DNA of 6,010 nt from the NCBI GenBank assembly GCA_004356415.1, contig SMWN01000085.1, forward strand, positions 1 through 6,010, read 5' to 3'. The translations under genes and the position numbers were made by a program. The notes below the pieces were generated by a model that had not been told where the DNA came from, searched no databases, and saw only the letters and a program-made list of their open reading frames with translations. The stretch comes from Gammaproteobacteria bacterium (GTDB taxonomy: Bacteria; Pseudomonadota; Gammaproteobacteria; Eutrophobiales; Eutrophobiaceae). The stretch's first letter is position 1; every line of letters begins with the position of its first letter. Shown piece by piece: positions 1 to 6,010 of the stretch.

Positions 1-2022
1 CAAGCCATGCTGAAGATGGAACGAGAAGGAATCAAACCAGATGAAGCAGGAAAGATTGGTCCAATTAAACAGATAGAAACACTCAAGGAAAAAGGTCATC
101 CGCTTGCCTACGTCGGAGATGTTGTTGGTACTGGCTCCTCACGTAAATCGGCGGCCAACTCCGTCTTGTGGCATATGGGTAATGATATTCCCTTCATTCC
201 AAACAAACGCGGTGGTGGCTATTGTCTCGGCAGTAAGATTGCTCCAATATTTTTTAACACCATGGAAGATTCAGGTGCGCTACCCATAGAGTGTGATGTC
301 ACAAAAATGAATATGGGTGATGTCATTGATATCTATCCCTATGAAGGCATTATTAAAAACAACGAAACAGGTGCAACGCTCTGCGAGTTTTCACTAAAGA
401 CTGATATTTTACTGGATGAAGCCCAGGCAGGGGGTCGTATTCCACTGATCATCGGACGTGGTCTAACGTCGCGTGCACGTGAAGCGCTATCAATGGAGGA
501 AACAGATTTATTCCGCAAACCCGTCCCCGTCAAAGAGTCAGGAAAGGGTTTTACACTGGCCCAGAAAATGGTCGGTAAGGCCTGTGGTGTGGCAGGGATT
601 CGTCCTGGCACCTATTGCGAACCTAAAATGACGACGGTGGGTTCACAGGACACCACCGGACCCATGACACGCGATGAGCTAAAAGATCTTGCCTGTCTTG
701 GCTTCTCCGCTGATCTAATCTTGCAGTCTTTCTGTCATACAGCGGCCTATCCAAAGCCCATTGATAAAATAACACATCACACCCTGCCCGATTTCATGAT
801 GACACGTGGTGGTGTTTCCCTGCGCCCGGGCGATGGCATTATTCACTCTTGGCTAAACCGTATGTTGTTACCTGATACGGTGGGCACCGGGGGTGATTCA
901 CATACCCGTTTTCCGATTGGTATCTCATTCCCAGCAGGCTCAGGCCTGGTGGCCTTTGCTGCTGCAACTGGCGTCATGCCACTAGATATGCCTGAATCTA
1001 TTCTGGTACGTTTCAAGGGTGAATTTCAGCCTGGCATTACCTTACGTGATCTGGTCAATGCGATCCCATTTAAAGCCATAGAAATGGGGCTGCTTACTGT
1101 TGAGAAAGAGGGTAAGGTCAATGCCTTCTCTGGCCGTATTCTGGAGATCGAAGGTCTACCAGATCTGAAAATTGAGCAGGCGTTCGAACTGTCTGATGCA
1201 TCTGCCGAACGCTCTGCAGCAGGATGTACCATCAAACTGAATAAAGAACCCATCACTGAGTATCTCAATTCCAATATCACCATGTTACGCTGGATGATTA
1301 CCAATGATTACGGAGATCCCCGTACACTGGAACGCCGTGCGCTAGCCATGGAAGAATGGATCAAGAACCCGCAATTGATGGAAGCGGATAAAGATGCTGA
1401 ATATGCTGAAGTCATCGAAATTGACATTTCGGAGATTAAAGAACCGATTCTTGCGTGTCCCAACGATCCGGACGATGTGAAGACATTAGCAGAAGTTGCC
1501 GGGACAAAAATTGATGAAGTCTTCCTTGGCTCCTGCATGACCAACATTGGTCACTTCCGTGCCGCAGGTAAATTACTCGAGCAGTACGGTGAAAAAATAC
1601 CTACCCGGTTATGGGTGGTGCCCCCGACCAAGATGGATGAGAAACAACTGATGGACGAAGGATATTACGATATCTATGACGCCGCAGGCGCCAGAACTGA
1701 AATACCTGGTTGTTCTTTATGTATGGGCAATCAGGCCCGTGTTGAAGCAGGTTCAACAGTGGTATCAACTTCAACACGTAACTTCCCGAATCGTCTGGGT
1801 GATGGCGCCAACGTTTATCTATCTTCAGCAGAGATTGCTGCCGTAGTTTCAATCCTCGGCAAAATTCCTACCTATGAAGAATACATGGAGTTTGCCGATA
1901 AAATTGACCCCATGGCCGATGATATCTATCGTTACCTGAATTTCGACAAGGTCGATGATTATCAGGAAGCGGCTTCAAAGGCAGCGAGTAAACTTGCAGA
2001 AATCCCAGTGATAGTAGCATGA
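1..2022 (+). CDS. acnB: Aconitate hydratase B (AcnB), 5'-truncated by window edge
   Basis: This is the cytosolic TCA-cycle enzyme that isomerises citrate to isocitrate through cis-aconitate, using a [4Fe-4S] cluster; AcnB-type enzymes also act on 2-methylisocitrate. The reading frame is open from base 1, with 673 codons before the TGA. The three cluster cysteines are visible: one in GSCMTNIGH (codon at 1534) and two in GCSLCMGN (codons at 1711 and 1720). Their spacing of 59 and 3 residues equals that of E. coli C710, C769 and C772. This places base 1 near residue 199, so about 198 N-terminal residues (the HEAT-like domain and the start of the swivelling domain) lie outside the window, and the full protein would be about 871 residues, close to E. 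coli's 865. Other landmarks are GTGSSRKSA (substrate-binding SSR, codons 46-48 of the visible part), SQDTTGPMTRDE and GTGGDSHTRFPIG. A strong terminator begins 20 bases after the stop. The frame is intact and no key residue is missing. Confidence 0.98.
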   Translation, partial: QAMLKMEREGIKPDEAGKIGPIKQIETLKEKGHPLAYVGDVVGTGSSRKSAANSVLWHMGNDIPFIPNKRGGGYCLGSKIAPIFFNTMEDSGALPIECDVTKMNMGDVIDIYPYEGIIKNNETGATLCEFSLKTDILLDEAQAGGRIPLIIGRGLTSRAREALSMEETDLFRKPVPVKESGKGFTLAQKMVGKACGVAGIRPGTYCEPKMTTVGSQDTTGPMTRDELKDLACLGFSADLILQSFCHTAAYPKPIDKITHHTLPDFMMTRGGVSLRPGDGIIHSWLNRMLLPDTVGTGGDSHTRFPIGISFPAGSGLVAFAAATGVMPLDMPESILVRFKGEFQPGITLRDLVNAIPFKAIEMGLLTVEKEGKVNAFSGRILEIEGLPDLKIEQAFELSDASAERSAAGCTIKLNKEPITEYLNSNITMLRWMITNDYGDPRTLERRALAMEEWIKNPQLMEADKDAEYAEVIEIDISEIKEPILACPNDPDDVKTLAEVAGTKIDEVFLGSCMTNIGHFRAAGKLLEQYGEKIPTRLWVVPPTKMDEKQLMDEGYYDIYDAAGARTEIPGCSLCMGNQARVEAGSTVVSTSTRNFPNRLGDGANVYLSSAEIAAVVSILGKIPTYEEYMEFADKIDPMADDIYRYLNFDKVDDYQEAASKAASKLAEIPVIVA

Positions 2023-2042
2023 CACTGATAAGTCAATAAACT

Positions 2043-2070
2043 AAAAAGGGCGGTTCTAACCGCCCTTTTT
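2043..2070. terminator. Bidirectional intrinsic terminator between acnB and the convergent DUF4124 gene
   Basis: The sequence is a perfect inverted repeat. Five A (2043-2047) and GGGCGGTT (2048-2055) are followed by CT and then AACCGCCC (2058-2065) and five T (2066-2070). The GC-rich core of six pairs followed by a T-tract is a textbook Rho-independent terminator for acnB. Because an A-tract precedes the stem, the reverse strand also reads hairpin plus T-tract, so the same element can end the gene arriving from the right, whose stop codon is 49 bases away. This is inferred from structure only. Confidence 0.93.
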
Positions 2071-2118
2071 GTACGCCAACGATTTTCAGAAAAAATCATT
2101 AACTAACTGAGTAAATCG

Positions 2119-2574
2119 CTAACAATTCTTTTTTATATAATTTTCAAACTCTATTTCTGTAGCTTTACGTTCTTCGTCAGTCCAAATTCTTGGATTATTC
2201 GGATCGTCCGAATCTTCGTACAAATACCTGGCTTCTTTTATTTTTTTTAGCTCTTTTCTTGCATCCGCGCACATTTTATTTTGTTCATCTTTCTTTTTCT
2301 TTTCTTCTTTTTTCAATGCATTTTTTTCGTCACGTTCCTGTTTCATTATATCCAGCAACTTATTTTGCTTTTCATATCGTTCCTGTACTAATGGATCCTG
2401 CACAGGAGTTTTTTTTATTTTTATTTGCTCGGCATCACTTGATGTTGGCTTATCGCCATAGACTACTTTTCCATTTTCATCGATCCATTTGTAAACCTCT
2501 GCATTTGCATTACTTAAACAGAATAGAAAGAAGATAATGATCAAAAATTTATTGGGGGCATCTCTATAAATCAC
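2119..2574 (-). CDS. Secreted DUF4124-domain protein
   Basis: A 151-residue exported protein of unknown function, probably periplasmic. Residues 1-25 form a signal peptide: R4 and K9, a hydrophobic core FLIIIFFLFCL, and an ANA signal-peptidase I site before E26. The cysteine in the core does not make a proper lipobox, so I do not call it a lipoprotein. Residues 26-55 (VYKWIDENGKVVYGDKP) match the DUF4124 signature, a short beta-rich module at the N-terminus of many proteobacterial envelope proteins. Residues 60-115 are very rich in Lys and Glu and probably form a helix or coiled coil. C102 and C151, the last residue, could form a disulfide; paired cysteines in this part are common in such proteins. 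The start is GTG, with AAGGA upstream (2587-2591 on the + strand) at a rather long 12-base spacing; no better in-frame start is seen. The gene is convergent with acnB and divergent from icd, so it is transcribed alone. Its composition is much more AT-rich than acnB. Confidence 0.85.
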   Translation of the reverse strand: MIYRDAPNKFLIIIFFLFCLSNANAEVYKWIDENGKVVYGDKPTSSDAEQIKIKKTPVQDPLVQERYEKQNKLLDIMKQERDEKNALKKEEKKKKDEQNKMCADARKELKKIKEARYLYEDSDDPNNPRIWTDEERKATEIEFENYIKKNC

Positions 2575-2752
2575 TTTAAATATATTTCCTTCTCTTTAAC
2601 ATCAAAACCAGCCTGAATCCTGTGTGAGTTGTCATTATTTAACGTAGACTCTATCGCTACTTTAAGTTCCGTGCAAATACCTACCAAGTCTGGGTGACAT
2701 CAATCAACGAATATGGAACACTTATACCCAAACCACTTTAGAGATAAATTTG

Positions 2753-2759
2753 GGGGGTG
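2753..2759 (+). promoter_or_regulatory. G-rich ribosome binding site that decides the icd start
   Basis: GGGGGTG can pair along its whole length with the CCUCCAC part of the 16S rRNA tail, with a single G-U wobble. It ends six bases before TTG at 2766, which is a good spacing. The alternative in-frame GTG at 2757 lies inside this site and has no proper ribosome binding site of its own, so TTG is the better start. The site may also be folded into a hairpin with 2717-2732. Confidence 0.6.
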
Positions 2760-2765
2760 TTAAAT

Positions 2766-4061
2766 TTGGCTATCAAGATAGATATTCCATCTGATGGGGA
2801 AGGGATAACGGTTGAAAATGGCAAGCTAAACGTTCCAGACAATCCTGTCATCCCCTTCATTGAAGGTGATGGTATTGGCCCAGATGTCTGGGCAGCTACA
2901 GTCAGGGTACTGGATGCGGCCGTAGAAAAATCCTCACAGGGAGCACGCAAGATTCATTGGGCAGAAGTTTATGCCGGAGAGAAAGCAAATCAGCTTTGTG
3001 GTAGCTGGTTGCCTGACGAAACACTAGCTACTTGTAGGGAATATCTGGTTGCTATCAAGGGGCCTTTAACGACACCGATTGGTGGTGGCATCCGTTCTCT
3101 TAATGTCGCCCTCAGACAAATTCTCGATCTTTATGTCTGTCTCAGACCCATACGTTGGTATACAGGCGTACCTTCACCCATTAAACGACCTGAATTAGTT
3201 GATATGGTGATATTCAGGGAAAACACAGAAGATATATATGCTGGGATTGAGTTTGAAAATGGTTCTGATGAAAATAACCGCTTTCTGGAATTATTTAAAG
3301 AAGCATTTCCAAACCAATATCAAAAAATTCGTTTTCCGGGATCGTCCGGAATAGGCATCAAACCAATTTCGAAAGAAGGTACCGAAAGATTAGTCAAGGC
3401 AGCGATTGAGTATGCAATCGTCAATCAAAGAAAAAGTATTACCCTGGTGCACAAAGGTAACATTATGAAATTTACTGAAGGTGCTTTCAGAAACTGGGGA
3501 TATCAACTTGCTGAATCAGAATTTAGTGATCACACCTATACCTGGAATCAGTGGGAACGCACTCAGGCAGAAAAAGGACAAGATGCTGCGAATCAAGAAC
3601 AAAAAGAAGCGTTGGATTCAGGAAAAGTTCTTGTTAAAGACGCCATTGCTGATATTACATTACAGCAGATACTCACACGACCAAAGGATTTTGATGTCAT
3701 TGCAACAATGAATTTGAATGGTGATTATCTTTCAGATGCGCTCGCTGCACAGGTTGGTGGGATTGGAATTGCGCCAGGTGGCAATATTAACTATGACACG
3801 GGGCATGCGATCTTCGAGGCCACCCATGGCACAGCACCAAAATATTCAAATCTTGATAAAGTGAATCCCGGTTCATTGATTCTGTCAGGTGAGATGATGT
3901 TGCGCTACCTAGGCTGGACAGATGCTGCTGACCTTATCATTAGTGCGATGAATACAACGATCAGAGACAAAACTGTCACCTATGACTTTGCCAGATTGAT
4001 GGATGATGCAACTGAAATTAAATGCAGTGAATTTGCTGATGCAATGATTTCAAATATGTAA
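2766..4061 (+). CDS. icd: NADP-dependent isocitrate dehydrogenase
   Basis: Icd oxidatively decarboxylates isocitrate to 2-oxoglutarate with NADP+ in the cytosol; the family works as a homodimer. Counting 431 residues from TTG, substrate residues are S111, R117, R127 and R151 (GGGIRSLNVALRQ, CLRP, FREN), with catalytic Y158 and K230. Metal ligands are D296, D320 and D324 (IAD, NGDYLSD). NADP specificity is shown by K359-Y360 (APKY), V366, Y406 and R410 (TVTYDFARLM). S111 matches E. coli S113, the residue AceK phosphorylates. TTG is preferred to GTG at 2757 because it has a well-spaced G-rich ribosome binding site and gives an N-terminus (AIKIDIPSDGEGI) that aligns with E. coli Icd, as I recall it, without a gap. 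The protein is about 15 residues longer than E. coli's 416. Most of the extra length lies at about residues 251-293 (WNQWERTQAEKGQDAANQEQ), which resembles Bacillus and Coxiella Icd. aceK follows after 14 bases, indicating one operon. Confidence 0.97.
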   Translation: MAIKIDIPSDGEGITVENGKLNVPDNPVIPFIEGDGIGPDVWAATVRVLDAAVEKSSQGARKIHWAEVYAGEKANQLCGSWLPDETLATCREYLVAIKGPLTTPIGGGIRSLNVALRQILDLYVCLRPIRWYTGVPSPIKRPELVDMVIFRENTEDIYAGIEFENGSDENNRFLELFKEAFPNQYQKIRFPGSSGIGIKPISKEGTERLVKAAIEYAIVNQRKSITLVHKGNIMKFTEGAFRNWGYQLAESEFSDHTYTWNQWERTQAEKGQDAANQEQKEALDSGKVLVKDAIADITLQQILTRPKDFDVIATMNLNGDYLSDALAAQVGGIGIAPGGNINYDTGHAIFEATHGTAPKYSNLDKVNPGSLILSGEMMLRYLGWTDAADLIISAMNTTIRDKTVTYDFARLMDDATEIKCSEFADAMISNM

Positions 4062-4075
4062 TTTGAGGCATCACA

Positions 4076-5794
4076 ATGGCACAAAAGCCAGATAGAAAGC
4101 TGATCACCGAATTATCACAGATCATTTATGATGGATTTGTCCACTATAACAATTTATTTCATCGGATAACGCGCCGTGCCAGAACCCGTTTCGAAAGGCG
4201 CGACTGGCAGGGCCATCAACAGGATATCGTTGAACGCGTAGATTTATACGAAAAGTCTGTCAGGCGCATTGTCCTCGCGTTAAGACGTCACATGGGCACT
4301 CGAGTTAAGGATCGTGAACTCTGGAATGCAATCCGCGCCTATTTTGGCAGACGGCTGGAGAAGGTTCCGGACGCTGGCTTTATTAAGACTTTCTTTAATT
4401 CTGTGACAAGAAGAATCTTTGGCACGGTTGGTGTAGACGCCAAGCTCGAATTTGTTTCATCAAATCTCAATGCTGATATTGAATTATTAAAATCACTTAA
4501 TCTAAAACGCTATCCCTTCTGGGGATCCACTGAAAAGATCTTTGGGGCGATACTGAATGACTTTTCATTCACAGTACCTTATGCAAAATCAATTAACAGT
4601 GACATTATTCAGTTTGTGGAATCAAAATTTAGCAAAAAAAATGAATACCTAAGATTTGAATTCATCGACTCATTTTTTTATCAATCAGAACGCGCTTATC
4701 TCATCGGAAGAATCATCATGCGCGATAGCATATCACCGATTGTAATTGCCTTTAAAAATACCGGGAAAGGTATCGTCATTGATGCAGTGCTTATGTCAGA
4801 GGAAGAGGTTAGTATTGTATTTAGTTATACACGTTCCTACTACTTTGCTGATCCTAACTCGGTTGTAGGTGCGGTACATTTTATTCATTCCATATTACCC
4901 AGAAAACCGATTGATGAACTCTACACTGTTTTAGGCAGACTTAGACAAGGCAAGACCGAAAGGCACAGAATCTTTACCGAACATTTGAAATCGACTTCTG
5001 ATCAGTTCGTACATACTGATGGTGATAGAGGCCTGGTCATGATTGTCTTCACTTTACCTTCATATGATTTAGTCTTCAAAATTATCAGGGACAAATTTGG
5101 TTACCCTAAAACGATTACTCGTAGTCAAGTTATCGAAAAATACAAACTTGTGTCCAAGCATGACCGTGCTGGACGCATGATTGATACGCAAGAATTCTTG
5201 AACCTTAAGTTTCCAGTCAATCGTTTTTCCACGGAACTACTTGATGAATTGTTACAGGAAGCATCAAATTCAGTAGAAGTAGTTGATGATAATTTATTGA
5301 TTAAGCATGTCTACATTGAACGTCGTGTACGGCCACTTAACTTGTATATTAATGAAGTAAGCCGTGAAAAGGCTGAGCAGGCAGTTCTCGATTATGGACA
5401 GGCCCTTAAGGATCTGGCGCGAACCAATATATTCCCCGGGGATCTATTATTAAAAAATTTTGGTGTCACACGACACAGCCGAATCATTTTCTATGACTAT
5501 GATGAAGTCAGTTTGATCACCGCCTGTAATTTCCGGGATATTCCGAATGCAAATGATGATGTTGACGAGCTGCGCTCAGAGGCTTGGTATTACGTCGGTC
5601 CAAACGATATGTTTCCAGAAGAATTTATCACGTTTCTTTCCATGGACAAGGAACTACGTTCCCTATTCCTTGTCGTTCATGGTGAATTATTAACCGCAGA
5701 ATACTGGCGAGAAATTAAATCACTGCACCAGTCTGGTAAAGTCTCACTGGTGGTTCCCTATGATCGGCCCAAATTACCCCAGAACAACTTGTAA
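4076..5794 (+). CDS. aceK: Isocitrate dehydrogenase kinase/phosphatase (AceK)
   Basis: AceK is a bifunctional cytosolic enzyme that phosphorylates Icd on its active-site serine, switching it off, and removes the phosphate again, so controlling the split of isocitrate between the TCA cycle and the glyoxylate bypass. At 572 residues it is full length (E. coli 578). Residues 1 to about 310 form the family's regulatory domain, including DWQGHQQDIVERVDLYE and FNSVTRRIF. Residues from about 311 form the kinase fold: the ATP loop near DGDRGLVMIVFTLP (315-328), ATP lysine K335 (VFKIIRDKF), HDRAGRMIDTQEF (362-374) with D370 equivalent to E. coli D371, the catalytic loop FPGDLLLKNFG (D456, N461) and the metal loop FYDYDE (D474, D476). 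All key residues are present. The ATG has GAGG (4065-4068) seven bases upstream. Its substrate gene icd is immediately upstream; aceB and aceA, its partners in the E. coli aceBAK operon, are not in the window. Confidence 0.97.
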   Translation: MAQKPDRKLITELSQIIYDGFVHYNNLFHRITRRARTRFERRDWQGHQQDIVERVDLYEKSVRRIVLALRRHMGTRVKDRELWNAIRAYFGRRLEKVPDAGFIKTFFNSVTRRIFGTVGVDAKLEFVSSNLNADIELLKSLNLKRYPFWGSTEKIFGAILNDFSFTVPYAKSINSDIIQFVESKFSKKNEYLRFEFIDSFFYQSERAYLIGRIIMRDSISPIVIAFKNTGKGIVIDAVLMSEEEVSIVFSYTRSYYFADPNSVVGAVHFIHSILPRKPIDELYTVLGRLRQGKTERHRIFTEHLKSTSDQFVHTDGDRGLVMIVFTLPSYDLVFKIIRDKFGYPKTITRSQVIEKYKLVSKHDRAGRMIDTQEFLNLKFPVNRFSTELLDELLQEASNSVEVVDDNLLIKHVYIERRVRPLNLYINEVSREKAEQAVLDYGQALKDLARTNIFPGDLLLKNFGVTRHSRIIFYDYDEVSLITACNFRDIPNANDDVDELRSEAWYYVGPNDMFPEEFITFLSMDKELRSLFLVVHGELLTAEYWREIKSLHQSGKVSLVVPYDRPKLPQNNL

Positions 5795-5920
5795 TAGCTG
5801 AATAAGCTAAGAATAATTGTTATTCACTAATCACAAATTTAAATTTACCTTAAAATTATAATGATATATATTTAAATTTATCTATATTAATTAGTATATT
5901 ATGTAGTATATTTAATGGAG

Positions 5921-5929
5921 TGCTATAAA
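5921..5929 (+). promoter_or_regulatory. Candidate extended -10 promoter for the gene at 5956
   Basis: TGC followed by TATAAA fits the sigma-70 extended -10 pattern (TGn plus five of six matches to TATAAT). Transcription would start near 5936, leaving a leader of about 20 bases that contains the AGGGA ribosome binding site at 5943-5947. No good -35 hexamer is found 16-18 bases upstream, which extended -10 promoters tolerate. The surrounding DNA is 87% A+T, so a chance TATA match is a real risk. Confidence 0.4.
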
Positions 5930-5955
5930 TATATATTTTAATAGGGAAAAACCAG

Positions 5956-6010
5956 ATGCCTTTTCTTTACCGCTCGTTACTTTTTGCTGCGTTTTTGAGT
6001 GTTACATCAC
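5956..6010 (+). CDS. N-terminal fragment of an exported protein, 3'-truncated by window edge
   Basis: An ATG with AGGGA (5943-5947) eight bases upstream opens a frame of 18 codons that runs off the end of the window: MPFLYRSLLFAAFLSVTS. One arginine followed by a hydrophobic stretch (LLFAAFLSV) is typical of the start of a signal peptide, so the product is probably exported or membrane-anchored. The family cannot be identified from 18 residues. The G+C content rises sharply at the ATG compared with the AT-rich DNA before it, which supports real coding sequence. The 161-base gap after aceK and the candidate promoter suggest separate transcription from icd-aceK. Confidence 0.6.
   Translation, partial: MPFLYRSLLFAAFLSVTS

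Noticed and set aside
339..1852. Several open frames of 79-92 codons on the - strand opposite acnB.
   Set aside because: All are inside the conserved acnB frame and show no domain or plausible ribosome binding context.
2190..2537. A 115-codon open frame on the + strand opposite the DUF4124 gene.
   Set aside because: It is an antisense shadow of a gene with a clear signal peptide and domain. Its Phe/Leu-rich product simply reflects the opposite strand's lysine and glutamate codons.
2659..2682. Possible - strand promoter for the DUF4124 gene: TTGGTA (2687-2682) and TAAAGT (2664-2659) with a 17-base spacer.
   Set aside because: Each hexamer matches the consensus at only four of six positions, which is easily chance in AT-rich DNA.
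2694..2728. GTGACA at 2694-2699 followed by TATACC at 2723-2728 as a promoter for icd.
   Set aside because: The spacer is 23 bases, too long for a sigma-70 promoter, and the -10 match is only four of six. I see no clear icd promoter.
3481..3711. A 76-codon open frame in another frame inside icd.
   Set aside because: It lies wholly within well-conserved icd coding sequence and has no recognisable product.
5795..5825. Two small hairpins just after the aceK stop: TAGCT/AGCTA (5795-5809) and GAATAA/TTATTC (5811-5825).
   Set aside because: The stems are short and AT-rich and no T-tract follows, so they do not qualify as an intrinsic terminator.
1..6010. A new defence, mobile or RNA-based system.
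   Set aside because: All coding space is explained by acnB, the DUF4124 gene, icd, aceK and one truncated signal-peptide gene; no repeats, integrase, transposase or structured RNA of note is seen.

Overview
The window looks like ordinary core-metabolism DNA from a gammaproteobacterium-like organism, or a close betaproteobacterial relative. The evidence is an AcnB-type aconitase, an AceK-type isocitrate dehydrogenase kinase/phosphatase and a DUF4124 envelope protein, all characteristic of Proteobacteria. Base composition is moderate in acnB and falls to about 30% G+C in parts of the DUF4124 gene and 13% in the gap after aceK. No mobile element, phage gene, tRNA, rRNA or CRISPR array is visible, and the genus cannot be named from the sequence alone.

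Layout: (1) Positions 1-2022, + strand, hold the C-terminal three quarters of acnB, whose start lies upstream of the window. (2) A strong symmetrical hairpin with A- and T-tracts follows at 2043-2070 and can end transcription from both sides. (3) A small secreted DUF4124 protein lies on the - strand at 2119-2574, convergent with acnB. (4) A gap of about 190 bases separates it from the divergent icd gene. The gap contains an unusual G-rich ribosome binding site that appears to set a TTG start. (5) icd (2766-4061) and aceK (4076-5794) are 14 bases apart and almost certainly form one operon. (6) A very AT-rich gap carries a candidate extended -10 promoter and leads into the first 18 codons of an exported protein cut by the window end.

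How they work together: AcnB turns citrate into isocitrate, Icd oxidises isocitrate to 2-oxoglutarate with NADP+, and AceK switches Icd off and on by phosphorylating and dephosphorylating one active-site serine, which is present here. AceK normally matters where isocitrate can be diverted into the glyoxylate bypass. The bypass enzymes AceA and AceB are not in this window; instead aceK sits with its target icd. The Icd also carries a longer internal segment of the Bacillus/Coxiella kind.

I found no convincing undescribed system. The points most worth a second look are the icd-aceK pairing, the variant Icd segment and the possible control of icd translation by a hairpin that covers its ribosome binding site.
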